Assembly (NCBI GenBank): GCA_964508975.1
Contig: CAZDVQ010000019.1
Span: forward strand, 6,567 to 70,566
Length of the DNA: 64,000 nt
Reading direction: 5' to 3'
Source of the DNA: CAZDVQ01 sp964508975
GTDB lineage: Bacteria > Bacteroidota > Bacteroidia > Chitinophagales > Saprospiraceae
Position 1 is the first letter of the stretch. Each line of letters begins with the position of its first letter. Both the position numbers and the translations under genes were made by a program. Below, in pieces: positions 53,381-60,814 of this stretch. A model generated the notes under the pieces. That model saw only the letters and a program-made list of their open reading frames with translations, was not told the origin of the DNA and made no database searches.

Positions 53381-53546
53381 TTAGAGTATGTTTGGATTTT
53401 GGGTTTCGAGGGAAAAACGAGCTACTTTTTGATGAGGTTGCTTTAAAAAATGGGCGCATAGTGGGGCTACGTAACTATTTTTTAAAGCAAAAATCATCGG
53501 AAAAGAGCTGTTTTTCGCCGGAAGCTAAAGTCCAAACATACTCTTA
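53381..53546 (+). mobile_element. 160-bp foldback MITE, copy 2, with TTA duplication
   Basis: The element is 53384-53543: GAGTATGTTTGGA at one end, TCCAAACATACTC at the other (perfect 13-bp inverted ends), flanked by TTA at 53381-53383 and 53544-53546. The right TTA is the TAA stop codon of the M16 peptidase gene on the minus strand. Arms of about 67 bases pair along most of their length. No transposase. Confidence 0.88.
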
Positions 53547-54782
53547 CACCCTCGCCTTGTAATATAATGCCGAGCAATTCTCGGGGCGCAGTACGTATTG
53601 GGCTACCCGCTGAATATCTTCCGCTTGGATGGCTTGGTAAATATCGCCTTCCGAGTTGATGAGGTCCAAGTTGCCCAAAGCTTCAAACTGGGCAAGGTTC
53701 ATGGCCTTGCTCATCAGGCTAATTTCCGAGAACACGATATTGCTCTCTACCCTGTTTTTCTGTTTTTGCAGCTCATCAACAGATACCGAGGCTTGTTTTA
53801 CAGCATCCAACATACGCCAGATGGCGGCCTCGGCCTGCTCAAAGCTGGTGTCGTCGCCCAGGCGACCTTCAACCACGATAAGCCCGTGGTCCTGTGTTTC
53901 CGTCACGTAGGTATCGATATCTGAGAAAAGGTTGCTTTCGCGTACCAGTTCGTGGTACATGCGCGACGATTTGCCATAGGCCAGCACATCGGTCAGCAAA
54001 TCGCAGGCGTAATAGTCTGGGTGCGTGCGATCAGGCATGTGGAAGGCCATGTAAATAGCATTCAAGGGAACATCGGCGGCATGTTCTAGGAAACGGCGTT
54101 CGAGTTGTGGGGGTTCTGGCGCAATCGCCGGGATGTCGTAGCCCTCGTCAGGAATATCGCCGAAGTAGCGTTCAACCAGTTCTAAGCCTTCTTGTTCGCT
54201 GAATGGGCCGGCCAATACCAGCACCGCGTTGGATGGGCGGTAAAAACGCTTGTAAAAACTCGATACATCCTCGAGGGTGGCTTGTTTGATGTGTTCGGGT
54301 ACTAGGCCAATCACCGGCCAGCGGTACGGGTGCTGCTTGTAGGCCAAGGCCGAAAGGTGATGCCATACATCGCCGTAAGGCTCGTTGATGCAGGTTTCTT
54401 TAAACTCTTCCACCACTACTTTGCGCTGGGTATCCAGTGCTTTTTTGTTGAGGATGAGGTTGTGCATACGGTCGCTCTCCAGCCACAGGGCCGTCTCGAT
54501 GTTGACGGCGGGCAACGATTCGTAAAAACTGGTGATATCATTGTTGGTAAAAGCGTTGGCATCGCCACCGGCCACTTGTATATGGTCGTCGAAAGATTTA
54601 GCATTGAGCGAGCCACCAAACATCAGGTGTTCAAAGAGGTGGGCAAAGCCTGTGCGTTCAGCACTTTCGTTGCGGGAGCCAACCTTGTACAAAACATTCA
54701 GTGCGGCCATGGGCGTTTGGCGGTCTTCATGTAGAATGACCGTTAAACCGTTTTTCAATGTATGGCGTGCGTATGGAATCAT
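53544..54782 (-). CDS. M16-family zinc metallopeptidase
   Basis: A protein of 412 residues. Zinc motif HLFEH (H48, E51, H52) within GFAHLFEHLMFGGS, with the downstream Glu in KVVVEEFKETCINEPYGD, and the inactive-half signature region YSSRMYHELVRESNLF-like (GKSSRMYHELV). There is no signal peptide, so cytoplasmic or processed elsewhere. Family members act as peptide-degrading clamshell enzymes, often as pairs with an inactive partner, which is not seen here. Its stop codon forms one side of the MITE target duplication. Confidence 0.92.
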   Translation of the reverse strand: MIPYARHTLKNGLTVILHEDRQTPMAALNVLYKVGSRNESAERTGFAHLFEHLMFGGSLNAKSFDDHIQVAGGDANAFTNNDITSFYESLPAVNIETALWLESDRMHNLILNKKALDTQRKVVVEEFKETCINEPYGDVWHHLSALAYKQHPYRWPVIGLVPEHIKQATLEDVSSFYKRFYRPSNAVLVLAGPFSEQEGLELVERYFGDIPDEGYDIPAIAPEPPQLERRFLEHAADVPLNAIYMAFHMPDRTHPDYYACDLLTDVLAYGKSSRMYHELVRESNLFSDIDTYVTETQDHGLIVVEGRLGDDTSFEQAEAAIWRMLDAVKQASVSVDELQKQKNRVESNIVFSEISLMSKAMNLAQFEALGNLDLINSEGDIYQAIQAEDIQRVAQYVLRPENCSALYYKARV

Positions 54783-54802
54783 AACTTAGGTACTTGCGCT
54801 TG

Positions 54803-54833
54803 CAAAGGTAGTATTAAAGTTGGGCTTATCAAA
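54803..54833 (-). promoter_or_regulatory. Promoter of the M16 peptidase gene
   Basis: TTTG (54830-54833), 19 bases, TACCTTTG (54803-54810) on the minus strand, both boxes perfect. Predicted leader of about 15 bases. The left edge of an inverted repeat touches the -33 box. Confidence 0.75.
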
Positions 54834-54894
54834 CTGACTAAATTTACGTGAATTTAGTCAGTACGTTGACTGTTTTTACGTAAATTTAGTCAGT
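54833..54894. promoter_or_regulatory. Duplicated palindromic operator-like site
   Basis: Perfect 12-bp inverted repeat ACTGACTAAATT (54833-54844), six bases, AATTTAGTCAGT (54851-54862), followed by a second imperfect unit ending in the same TTTACGTAAATTTAGTCAGT direct repeat (to 54894). It abuts the -33 box of the M16 gene. No regulator gene is adjacent. Confidence 0.6.
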
Positions 54895-54922
54895 TGGCTA
54901 GCCTCAACTACAAGCATTCCCC

Positions 54923-55058
54923 TGCGTTAGCTGGCCGGAGGGCGCGGCGCAAGCCGCGGTGCGCAGCACGGAGCGAGTAGCGAACCCCGAAGGACAGCGG
55001 CGACGCGCCCGCAGGGGCGTATCGCATACGCCTCCATGCGAAGCGGCGCAACGCCCAA
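54923..55058 (-). repeat. GC-rich modular intergenic repeat, copy E20 (type B, inverted)
   Basis: Minus-strand: TTTGGGCGTTGCGCCGC, the GGCGTATGCGATACGCC module, GTCGCCGCTGTCCTTCGGGG, GCTCCGTGCTGCGCACC, GCGGC-TTGC-GCCGC, GGCCAGCTAACGC. Nearly the same sequence as E14. Confidence 0.85.
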
Positions 55059-55118
55059 ATCAATCCTCGAATAATATTATTACCTAAAAAAACAACCCTA
55101 TCTGCGCTTTTCTCGTAT

Positions 55119-55139
55119 TTTGCGTAAAAATGACGCAGA
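55119..55139. promoter_or_regulatory. Candidate NrtR operator 1, before nrtR
   Basis: TTTGCGTA-AAAAT-GACGCAGA: two mismatches to the perfect palindrome of operator 2, same 5-base centre. It overlaps a TATTTTG -7-like box and ends four bases before the nrtR ATG. Confidence 0.65.
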
Positions 55140-55142
55140 ACT

Positions 55143-55835
55143 ATGCCCGTACAACAAAATATTAAACTCGCCGTAGATGCTATCGTGTTTGGTTACAGTG
55201 ATAACCAGCTCCACGTGTTGCTCGTGCAACAAAAATTTGGCTTGCTCAAAGGCCAGTGGGCGCTGGTAGGTGGCTTTGTGCACGACAATGAGCCGCTGCA
55301 AACGGCCGTGCAACGCGAACTCAAAGAAGAAGCCGGCATCAATGTCGATTACCTCGAACAGTTATACACCTTTGGCGATCAGCTAGACCGCGACCCCCGC
55401 GCCCGTGTGGTTTCGGTGGCATATTTCGCGCTGGTCAATACCAACCAGTATAAACTCATTGCCAACTCCGATGCGCAAGATGCCCGCTGGTACCCCATCA
55501 ATGCATTGCCGCCGCTAGCCTTCGACCACGACAATATCATCGCCAAGGCATACCAACGCCTGCAAAGCAAGCTCGGCTATCAACCCGTTGGCTTTAACCT
55601 GCTGCCAGAACTCTTCCTTTTTTCCGACCTCGAGAACCTGTATTGCACCATTTTAAACAAGGAAATTGACCGCCGGAACTTCCGCAAGAAAATGCTCAGC
55701 TTCGGTATCCTCGAAGAAACCAACTTCGTGAAGCCTAAAAAAAGTGGTCGACCCGGAAAATTATTCAAGTTCAATACCCTGAAATACAATCAATTAGAAC
55801 AAGAAGGCTTTCATTTTGATATTAATTTTGCGTAA
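55143..55835 (+). CDS. nrtR: NrtR-type Nudix transcriptional regulator of NAD metabolism
   Basis: A protein of 230 residues. N-terminal Nudix domain with an intact box (G44 FVHDNE50 PLQTAVQ RELKEEAG 58-65), then a C-terminal winged helix (FRKKMLSFGILEETNFVKPK, SGRPGKLFKFN). This is the NrtR layout, in which ADP-ribose or a related metabolite releases the repressor from DNA. It heads an operon with prs and nadV, both NAD-salvage genes, and is preceded and followed by matching palindromes, so autoregulation is likely. The intact Nudix box leaves open residual hydrolase activity. Confidence 0.9.
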   Translation: MPVQQNIKLAVDAIVFGYSDNQLHVLLVQQKFGLLKGQWALVGGFVHDNEPLQTAVQRELKEEAGINVDYLEQLYTFGDQLDRDPRARVVSVAYFALVNTNQYKLIANSDAQDARWYPINALPPLAFDHDNIIAKAYQRLQSKLGYQPVGFNLLPELFLFSDLENLYCTILNKEIDRRNFRKKMLSFGILEETNFVKPKKSGRPGKLFKFNTLKYNQLEQEGFHFDINFA

Positions 55836-55847
55836 TTTATACGCAAA
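55827..55847. promoter_or_regulatory. Candidate NrtR operator 2, perfect palindrome
   Basis: TTTGCGTA (55827-55834), ATTTA, TACGCAAA (55840-55847). It includes the nrtR stop codon. A TAATTTTG -7 box (55823-55830) overlaps its left half. Confidence 0.75.
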
Positions 55848-55862
55848 TTGAAACCTACAAAC

Positions 55863-55887
55863 TAATTTTGCGTAAATATTACACAAA
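55863..55887. promoter_or_regulatory. Candidate NrtR operator 3 with overlapping -7 box
   Basis: TTTGCGTA (55867-55874), AATAT, TACACAAA (55880-55887), one mismatch. A TAATTTTG -7 box (55863-55870) overlaps it, so binding should block an internal promoter for prs-nadV. It lies 40 bases from operator 2, centre to centre. Confidence 0.7.
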
Positions 55888-55896
55888 CACTACTCC

Positions 55897-56724
55897 ATGA
55901 TACTCAACCTCGATCCAAATTTCAAACCCAAAGCAGGTGAAGAAATTGCATTTGAAAGTTTTACCTTCAGCGGTGGCGAACCACACCTTAAAATCAACCC
56001 AAATTTTGATACCAAGTCGCCCGTTTTCATTACGCACCGCATCCGTTCCTTCAACGATATTGGCCTAATCTGCCTTGCCGTAGATGCCCTCCAACGCATG
56101 GGCGTATCGCATATCGAGCTGTTTATCCCCTACTTTCCGGCTGCCCGCCAAGACCGTTTGATGCAAGCCGGCGAGCCCCTCAGCGTAAAGGTAAACGCCG
56201 ATATTTTCAATGCCCTCAAGCTACAGAAAGTGCTGGTATTCGACCCGCACTCGGAGGTAACGCCCGCCCTGCTCAACCAATGCGAGGTGGTTTACAACCA
56301 TACTTTTGTACAAGACGTGTTGAAAAACCTGAATACCGACTGCGTCCTCATTTCGCCCGATGGCGGTGCCCTCAAAAAAATATACAAGGTTGCAACGGCC
56401 TGCGGCGGTGTTCCCGTGGTGGAATGCAGCAAGGTGCGCGACGTGAAAACCGGGCAATTATCCAGCTTTAAGGTTTATGTCGACGACCTGGAGGGCCGCG
56501 ATTGCCTTATCGTCGACGATATCTGCGATGCCGGTGGCACTTTCATGGGCCTGGCAACAGCCTTGAAAGCCAAAAACGCTGGCCGATTATTCCTGGCTGT
56601 TAGCCACGGTATATTCAGCAAGGGCACCGAACAACTGGCCCAGCATTTCGATGGCATGTATTGCACCAATTCATTCTCCGACCTCAACAGTGTAGGATTA
56701 ACTCAAGTACCCATTAAATTATAA
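55897..56724 (+). CDS. prs: Ribose-phosphate pyrophosphokinase-like protein
   Basis: A protein of 275 residues, shorter than housekeeping PRPP synthetases (about 310). LFIPYFPAARQDRLM (the Arg-Gln-Asp of the ATP site), LVFDPHSEVTPALL (in place of DLHAxQ) and the PRPP loop LIVDDICDAGGTFMGLA are visible. It would make PRPP, the co-substrate of the adjacent NadV. The pairing with a phosphoribosyltransferase and the regulator points to a dedicated salvage isoform. It starts 61 bases after nrtR, six bases before nadV. Confidence 0.88.
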   Translation: MILNLDPNFKPKAGEEIAFESFTFSGGEPHLKINPNFDTKSPVFITHRIRSFNDIGLICLAVDALQRMGVSHIELFIPYFPAARQDRLMQAGEPLSVKVNADIFNALKLQKVLVFDPHSEVTPALLNQCEVVYNHTFVQDVLKNLNTDCVLISPDGGALKKIYKVATACGGVPVVECSKVRDVKTGQLSSFKVYVDDLEGRDCLIVDDICDAGGTFMGLATALKAKNAGRLFLAVSHGIFSKGTEQLAQHFDGMYCTNSFSDLNSVGLTQVPIKL

Positions 56725-56730
56725 TTCGCT

Positions 56731-58182
56731 ATGAATCCATTACTCCTGACCGATGGCTACAAACTCGATCACCGCCGCCAATACCCCGACGGTACAACCT
56801 TGGTTTACTCGAACTGGACTCCCCGCAAAAGCCGCATCGCCGGGATCGACGAGGTGGTGTTTTTCGGCTTGCAATATTTCCTGAAAAAATACGTCATCGA
56901 GGATTTTGAAACCTATTTCTTCCAACAGCCTAAAGAAAAAGTGCTGGCAGAATACCAGCGCCGCATCAATAACTACCTCGGCCCTAACCAGGTAGGTATC
57001 CAACATATCGCCGACCTGCACGACCTTGGCTACATCCCCATGGTGTTCAAGGCCATCCCCGAGGGCCACAGCGTGCCCGTTCGCGTGCCCATGTTTACCA
57101 TGTACAACACCAAGCCCGAGTTTTTCTGGCTGACCAACTATTTTGAAACCCTGCTGTCGGCGGTGGTTTGGCTGCCTTGCAACTCGGCTACCATTGCCAA
57201 ACAGTACCGCAAGTTACTCGATTTTTACGCCGCAGAGACCTCTAGCACGCCCGAGTTTGTGACTTGGCAAGGCCACGATTTCTCGATGCGCGGCATGGGT
57301 GGCATTGAAGCCTCTTTGATTTCAAGTGCGGGCCACTTGCTCAGTTTCACCGGCACCGATACCATCCCGGCCATCGACCTGTTGGAACGGTACTATGAGG
57401 CCAACTCCGATACCGAGCTGGTGGGTGGCTCCGTGGCCGCCACCGAGCACTCGGTCATGTGCATGGGCACTGCCGAGGGCGAATTTGAAACCTTCCGCCG
57501 CCTCATCTGCGACGTTTACCCCAGCGGCATCCTCTCCATCGTGTCGGATACCTGGAACCTCTGGCAAGTGCTCACCGAGTTTCTGCCCCAACTCAAGGAC
57601 GAAATCAGCAGCCGCGAGGGCAAGGTGGTTATCCGCCCGGATAGCGGCGACCCCGTGCTGATTATCTGTGGCGACCCCAACGGCAGCAGTCCCGAAGTGC
57701 AAAAAGGTGTCATCGAGTTGCTTTGGGATGTGTTCGGCGGCCAGGTCAACAGCAAGGGCTACAAAGAATTACCACCGTACATCGGCGCCATTTACGGCGA
57801 TAGCATTACCCTAGAGCGGGCCAAAAACATTTGCGAAGGCTTGAAAGCCAAGGGTTTTGCCTCTACCAACGTGGTGCTGGGCATCGGCTCGTTCACCTAC
57901 CAGTACAACACCCGCGACACCTTCGGTTTTGCCATGAAGGCCACTTACGGCGAGGTAAACGGCGAGGGCCGCGCTATTTTCAAGGACCCCATCACCGACG
58001 ACGGCACGAAAAAATCGGCCAAGGGCCTCATGCTGGTTAGCCGCGAAAACGGCCAGTACCAGTTGCAGGACAACGTTGATTGGGCCACCGAGCAAACAGG
58101 CGCCCTACAAGAGGTTTTCCGCGACGGCAAGATGTTGAAAACATGGAGCCTGGCTGAAATCCGGGCTAATATCATGGCGTAG
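56731..58182 (+). CDS. nadV: Nicotinamide phosphoribosyltransferase
   Basis: A protein of 483 residues, NAMPT/NadV type: NPLLLTDGYKLDHRRQYP, TLVYSNWTPRKSR, MRGMGGIEASLISSAGHLLS, GGSVAATEHSVM (active-site region), VIRPDSGDPV and FGFAMKATYGEVNGEGRAIF. It converts nicotinamide and PRPP to NMN, a one-step salvage route to NAD. Six bases after prs, so one transcript. The length matches bacterial NadV. Confidence 0.94.
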   Translation: MNPLLLTDGYKLDHRRQYPDGTTLVYSNWTPRKSRIAGIDEVVFFGLQYFLKKYVIEDFETYFFQQPKEKVLAEYQRRINNYLGPNQVGIQHIADLHDLGYIPMVFKAIPEGHSVPVRVPMFTMYNTKPEFFWLTNYFETLLSAVVWLPCNSATIAKQYRKLLDFYAAETSSTPEFVTWQGHDFSMRGMGGIEASLISSAGHLLSFTGTDTIPAIDLLERYYEANSDTELVGGSVAATEHSVMCMGTAEGEFETFRRLICDVYPSGILSIVSDTWNLWQVLTEFLPQLKDEISSREGKVVIRPDSGDPVLIICGDPNGSSPEVQKGVIELLWDVFGGQVNSKGYKELPPYIGAIYGDSITLERAKNICEGLKAKGFASTNVVLGIGSFTYQYNTRDTFGFAMKATYGEVNGEGRAIFKDPITDDGTKKSAKGLMLVSRENGQYQLQDNVDWATEQTGALQEVFRDGKMLKTWSLAEIRANIMA

Positions 58183-58189
58183 ATGTTGA

Positions 58190-58368
58190 TTTTTGGGGCG
58201 TGCCCCTCTCTAATGCGGAGCGTATGAAAATACGCCCCGCATTTTTCGTTCGGGTCGCTACGCTACGGGGCTCGCTAAACGCTCGGCCCGCTTCGCGGTC
58301 TGGGCTTCGCCCACCCCTTCGCATCGCTCACGCGGGAATGGCGGCCGAAGGCCGACGCACCCAAAAAA
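58190..58368 (+). repeat. GC-rich modular intergenic repeat, copy E21
   Basis: TTTTTGGGGCGTGCCCC start, GGAGCGTATGAAAATACGCCCC (a variant of the GGGGCGTAT palindrome), GGGTCGCTACGCTACGGGGC, GCTCGCTAAACGCTCGG and the CATCGCTCACGCG end. A second CGCACCCAAAAAAG edge closes it, so it has termini at both sides. Confidence 0.75.
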
Positions 58369-58463
58369 GATAAAATGATAAAAGAAAAATTGAATAAAGG
58401 ACGAGGTCCCTTGAGTTAAGCGTATGCCTTAAATTTGGCATTTCACTAAAATCAAAACATCGC

Positions 58464-58471
58464 TACCTTTG
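58464..58471 (+). promoter_or_regulatory. -7 box TACCTTTG, leaderless configuration
   Basis: Exact TAnnTTTGC. The ATG at 58476 begins four bases after the box, at or before the expected transcript start. Confidence 0.55.
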
Positions 58472-58475
58472 CTGT

Positions 58476-59948
58476 ATGTCAACACAACAAGAAACCGCCC
58501 TGATTCGCCTAAAAGCCTTGTACGATGCGCATTGCAAGAGCCCGATGCGCAGCCTAGAAGCCTTGCCAGCAGCAGGCTCCGATCGGCAATATTACCGATT
58601 TTGGGCCGAAGATGGTCAAACATTCATCGGCACCTACCATACAGATAGCGCCGAAAACCGCAATTTTGTACACTTTGCCAAGCATTTTTCGGCCTTAGGC
58701 CTGGCTGTCCCGGCCGTGCTTGCCGAAGACTTAGCGCATGGCGTTTACTTGCAAGCCGACCTCGGGAACCAATCTCTGCTCGATTTGCTGGAAGCCGACA
58801 AAAAAGCCCTGGGCAGCATCAGCGAAACCACCATCGAGTTATACCGCAGCAGCTTACGCGCCCTGGCCAAACTACAGGTTAAAGGTATGGAAGGCCTTGA
58901 TTTGAGCCAGGCTATCAATGGCCCCAAAATGGAGTATAGGCAGTACCTGGCCGACCTCAACTACTTTAAATACTACTTCGCCAAGGCCAACAAACTAGCC
59001 TTCGACGAGCATGATTTGGATAAAGATTTTGAACAGTTAGCTAGCTTGCTGGACCTAGCGCCTAAGCACTTTTTTCTATTCCGCGATTTTCAAGCCCGAA
59101 ACATCATGGTACACGAGGGCAAGCCTTGGTTTATCGATTTTCAAGGCGGCAAGGCGGGCGCACTGCCCTACGATGTGGTTTCCTTGCTGTTTCAGGCTAA
59201 AGCAGGTTTATCGCCAGCCTTGCGAGATGAGCTGCTGGATGTTTACCTCGACGAATTAGCCTTGTACACCCCTGTTGACCGAGAACAATTCAGGCGCGAG
59301 TACCCTGCTTTTGTATTATCGAGAATGCTACAAGTATTGGGTTCATATGGTTTTAGAGGTCTGTTCGAGCGTCGGCCACATTTTTTGGCCAGCATACCCG
59401 GTGGCTTGGAAAATTTGAGCTGGTTTGTACAATCGATGCGCTTGCCCATTGCGTTACCGAGTTTAGAAGGCTTATTGGAAAAGCTTATCGAACCAGCCTT
59501 CAAGGCCAAATACACCCAAATTATAGCCGAGGAAAATGCCCCGCTAGAAGTGCAGGTTTGCAGCTTCTCTTACCTGCGTCGTGGCGTGCCCGTCGATGAG
59601 TCGCAGCATCGGGGCGGATTTGTTTTCGACTGCCGTTCTATACACAACCCTGGCCGCTATGAACCTTATAAAGCCCTTACAGGCAAGGATTTAGCGGTAG
59701 TAAACTTCTTGAAAACCAACTCCGACATGGATGCCTTCCTCAAGGATGTTTTCAGCATGGTTGACCGTGCCGTGGAGGTGTATTTGCAGCGCAAATTTGA
59801 CCACCTGAGCATTAGTTTTGGCTGTACCGGTGGCCAGCACCGCTCGGTTTATGCCGCCGAACAAACGGCCAAGCACCTGCGCGAGCGCTACGGCTTAAAG
59901 CTCCAACTACAACATTTAGAACAAGATCATTGGCCTTCAAAAGCATAA
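58476..59948 (+). CDS. APH-like phosphotransferase fused to RapZ C-terminal domain
   Basis: A protein of 490 residues in two parts. Residues 1-330 are an aminoglycoside-phosphotransferase/choline-kinase fold: AAGSDRQYYRFWAEDGQT, FLFRDFQARNIMVHEG (catalytic Asp about 204) and WFIDFQGGKAG (DFG-like, about 223). Residues 350-490 match the C-terminal domain of RapZ: VQVCSFSYLRRGVPVDESQH, FVFDCRSIHNPGRYE and FGCTGGQHRSVYAAEQTA (about 449). RapZ senses glucosamine-6-phosphate through this domain, and AmgK-type APH proteins phosphorylate cell wall sugars. A sugar kinase controlled by, or linked to, amino sugar status is inferred. No murU is adjacent. Confidence 0.88.
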   Translation: MSTQQETALIRLKALYDAHCKSPMRSLEALPAAGSDRQYYRFWAEDGQTFIGTYHTDSAENRNFVHFAKHFSALGLAVPAVLAEDLAHGVYLQADLGNQSLLDLLEADKKALGSISETTIELYRSSLRALAKLQVKGMEGLDLSQAINGPKMEYRQYLADLNYFKYYFAKANKLAFDEHDLDKDFEQLASLLDLAPKHFFLFRDFQARNIMVHEGKPWFIDFQGGKAGALPYDVVSLLFQAKAGLSPALRDELLDVYLDELALYTPVDREQFRREYPAFVLSRMLQVLGSYGFRGLFERRPHFLASIPGGLENLSWFVQSMRLPIALPSLEGLLEKLIEPAFKAKYTQIIAEENAPLEVQVCSFSYLRRGVPVDESQHRGGFVFDCRSIHNPGRYEPYKALTGKDLAVVNFLKTNSDMDAFLKDVFSMVDRAVEVYLQRKFDHLSISFGCTGGQHRSVYAAEQTAKHLRERYGLKLQLQHLEQDHWPSKA

Positions 59949-59952
59949 AATC

Positions 59953-60546
59953 ATGAAAAAAATCCTACTCTTAGCCTGTTTAGCCTTAGGCGTGCTGGCT
60001 TGTAAAAGCACCGAAAAATCAAGCGCCAAAGCCGTACCACAAGTGGCGGTAACTGCGGCCCTCGATACCCCAAAACAGTTCAAATTCCCCGACGATTGGT
60101 ACGGCGAATACAAGGGCGAGCTCGAAATCTGGTCGGGTAGGGGCAAAATACAAAGCCTGCCCATGGAGTTGATCATCGCACCAACCGACACGCTGGGGCT
60201 GTACCGCTGGGTCATCATTTACCACCAAAATGGCACGCCCATGCCACGCGATTATAGGCTAAAAACCATCGATGCCAACAAAGGCGAATACCTAACCGAC
60301 GAGCAAAACAGCATCTACATGCACGCCTACCTCATGGGCAACAAAATGTACGAGCGCTTCATGGTCATGGGCAACGACCTCATGGCCACCCACGAGCTCT
60401 TGCCCGGCGGCATGATACAAACCGAAATCATCGTGAGCAGCAGCGACTCCCTGAGCGTTACTGGCGGCACCAGCGAGGACGTACCGCCCGTGCACGATTA
60501 CCGCATCATGGCTACACAAAGAGCCTTGTTGAAACGCGTTAAATAG
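59953..60546 (+). CDS. Lipoprotein of unknown function
   Basis: A protein of 197 residues with a lipoprotein signal (MKKILLLACLALGVLAC, lipidated Cys17). The mature part begins with a Ser/Lys/Ala linker, then a compact domain with WYGEYKGELEIWSGRGKIQS and LPMELIIAP-like strands, lipocalin-like in pattern (weak). It starts four bases after the APH-RapZ gene, so the two are co-transcribed. Confidence 0.8.
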   Translation: MKKILLLACLALGVLACKSTEKSSAKAVPQVAVTAALDTPKQFKFPDDWYGEYKGELEIWSGRGKIQSLPMELIIAPTDTLGLYRWVIIYHQNGTPMPRDYRLKTIDANKGEYLTDEQNSIYMHAYLMGNKMYERFMVMGNDLMATHELLPGGMIQTEIIVSSSDSLSVTGGTSEDVPPVHDYRIMATQRALLKRVK

Positions 60547-60550
60547 TTGA

Positions 60551-60656
60551 TTTTTTGGGCGTTGCGCCGCATGCGCGTCGCCGCTCCCTTTCGGGGTTCG
60601 CTTCGCTCCGTGCTTCGCACCCGCGCCGAAGGCGCGGCCCTACAGGCAGCTAACGC
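60551..60656 (+). repeat. GC-rich modular intergenic repeat, copy E22 (type B, no inner module)
   Basis: TTTTTTGGGCGTTGCGCCGC then ATGCGCGTCGCCGCTCCC with no GGGGCGTAT palindrome, GCTCCGTGCTTCGCACC, GCGCC-GAA-GGCGC and the GGCAGCTAACGC end. Confidence 0.8.
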
Positions 60657-60814
60657 AGAAGACTATTGGCTTCATGTGGAGGTAAAATTGCACCCAAAAT
60701 ACTAGGATAAAATTGTTGTAGATGTTTGGCCGTACGAAGCAATTGTCGTAATTTTAAGATAGATTTTTACCCGAGCAGTTGCCCGGGGATTTATCCCAAA
60801 ACAGCTATACACCT

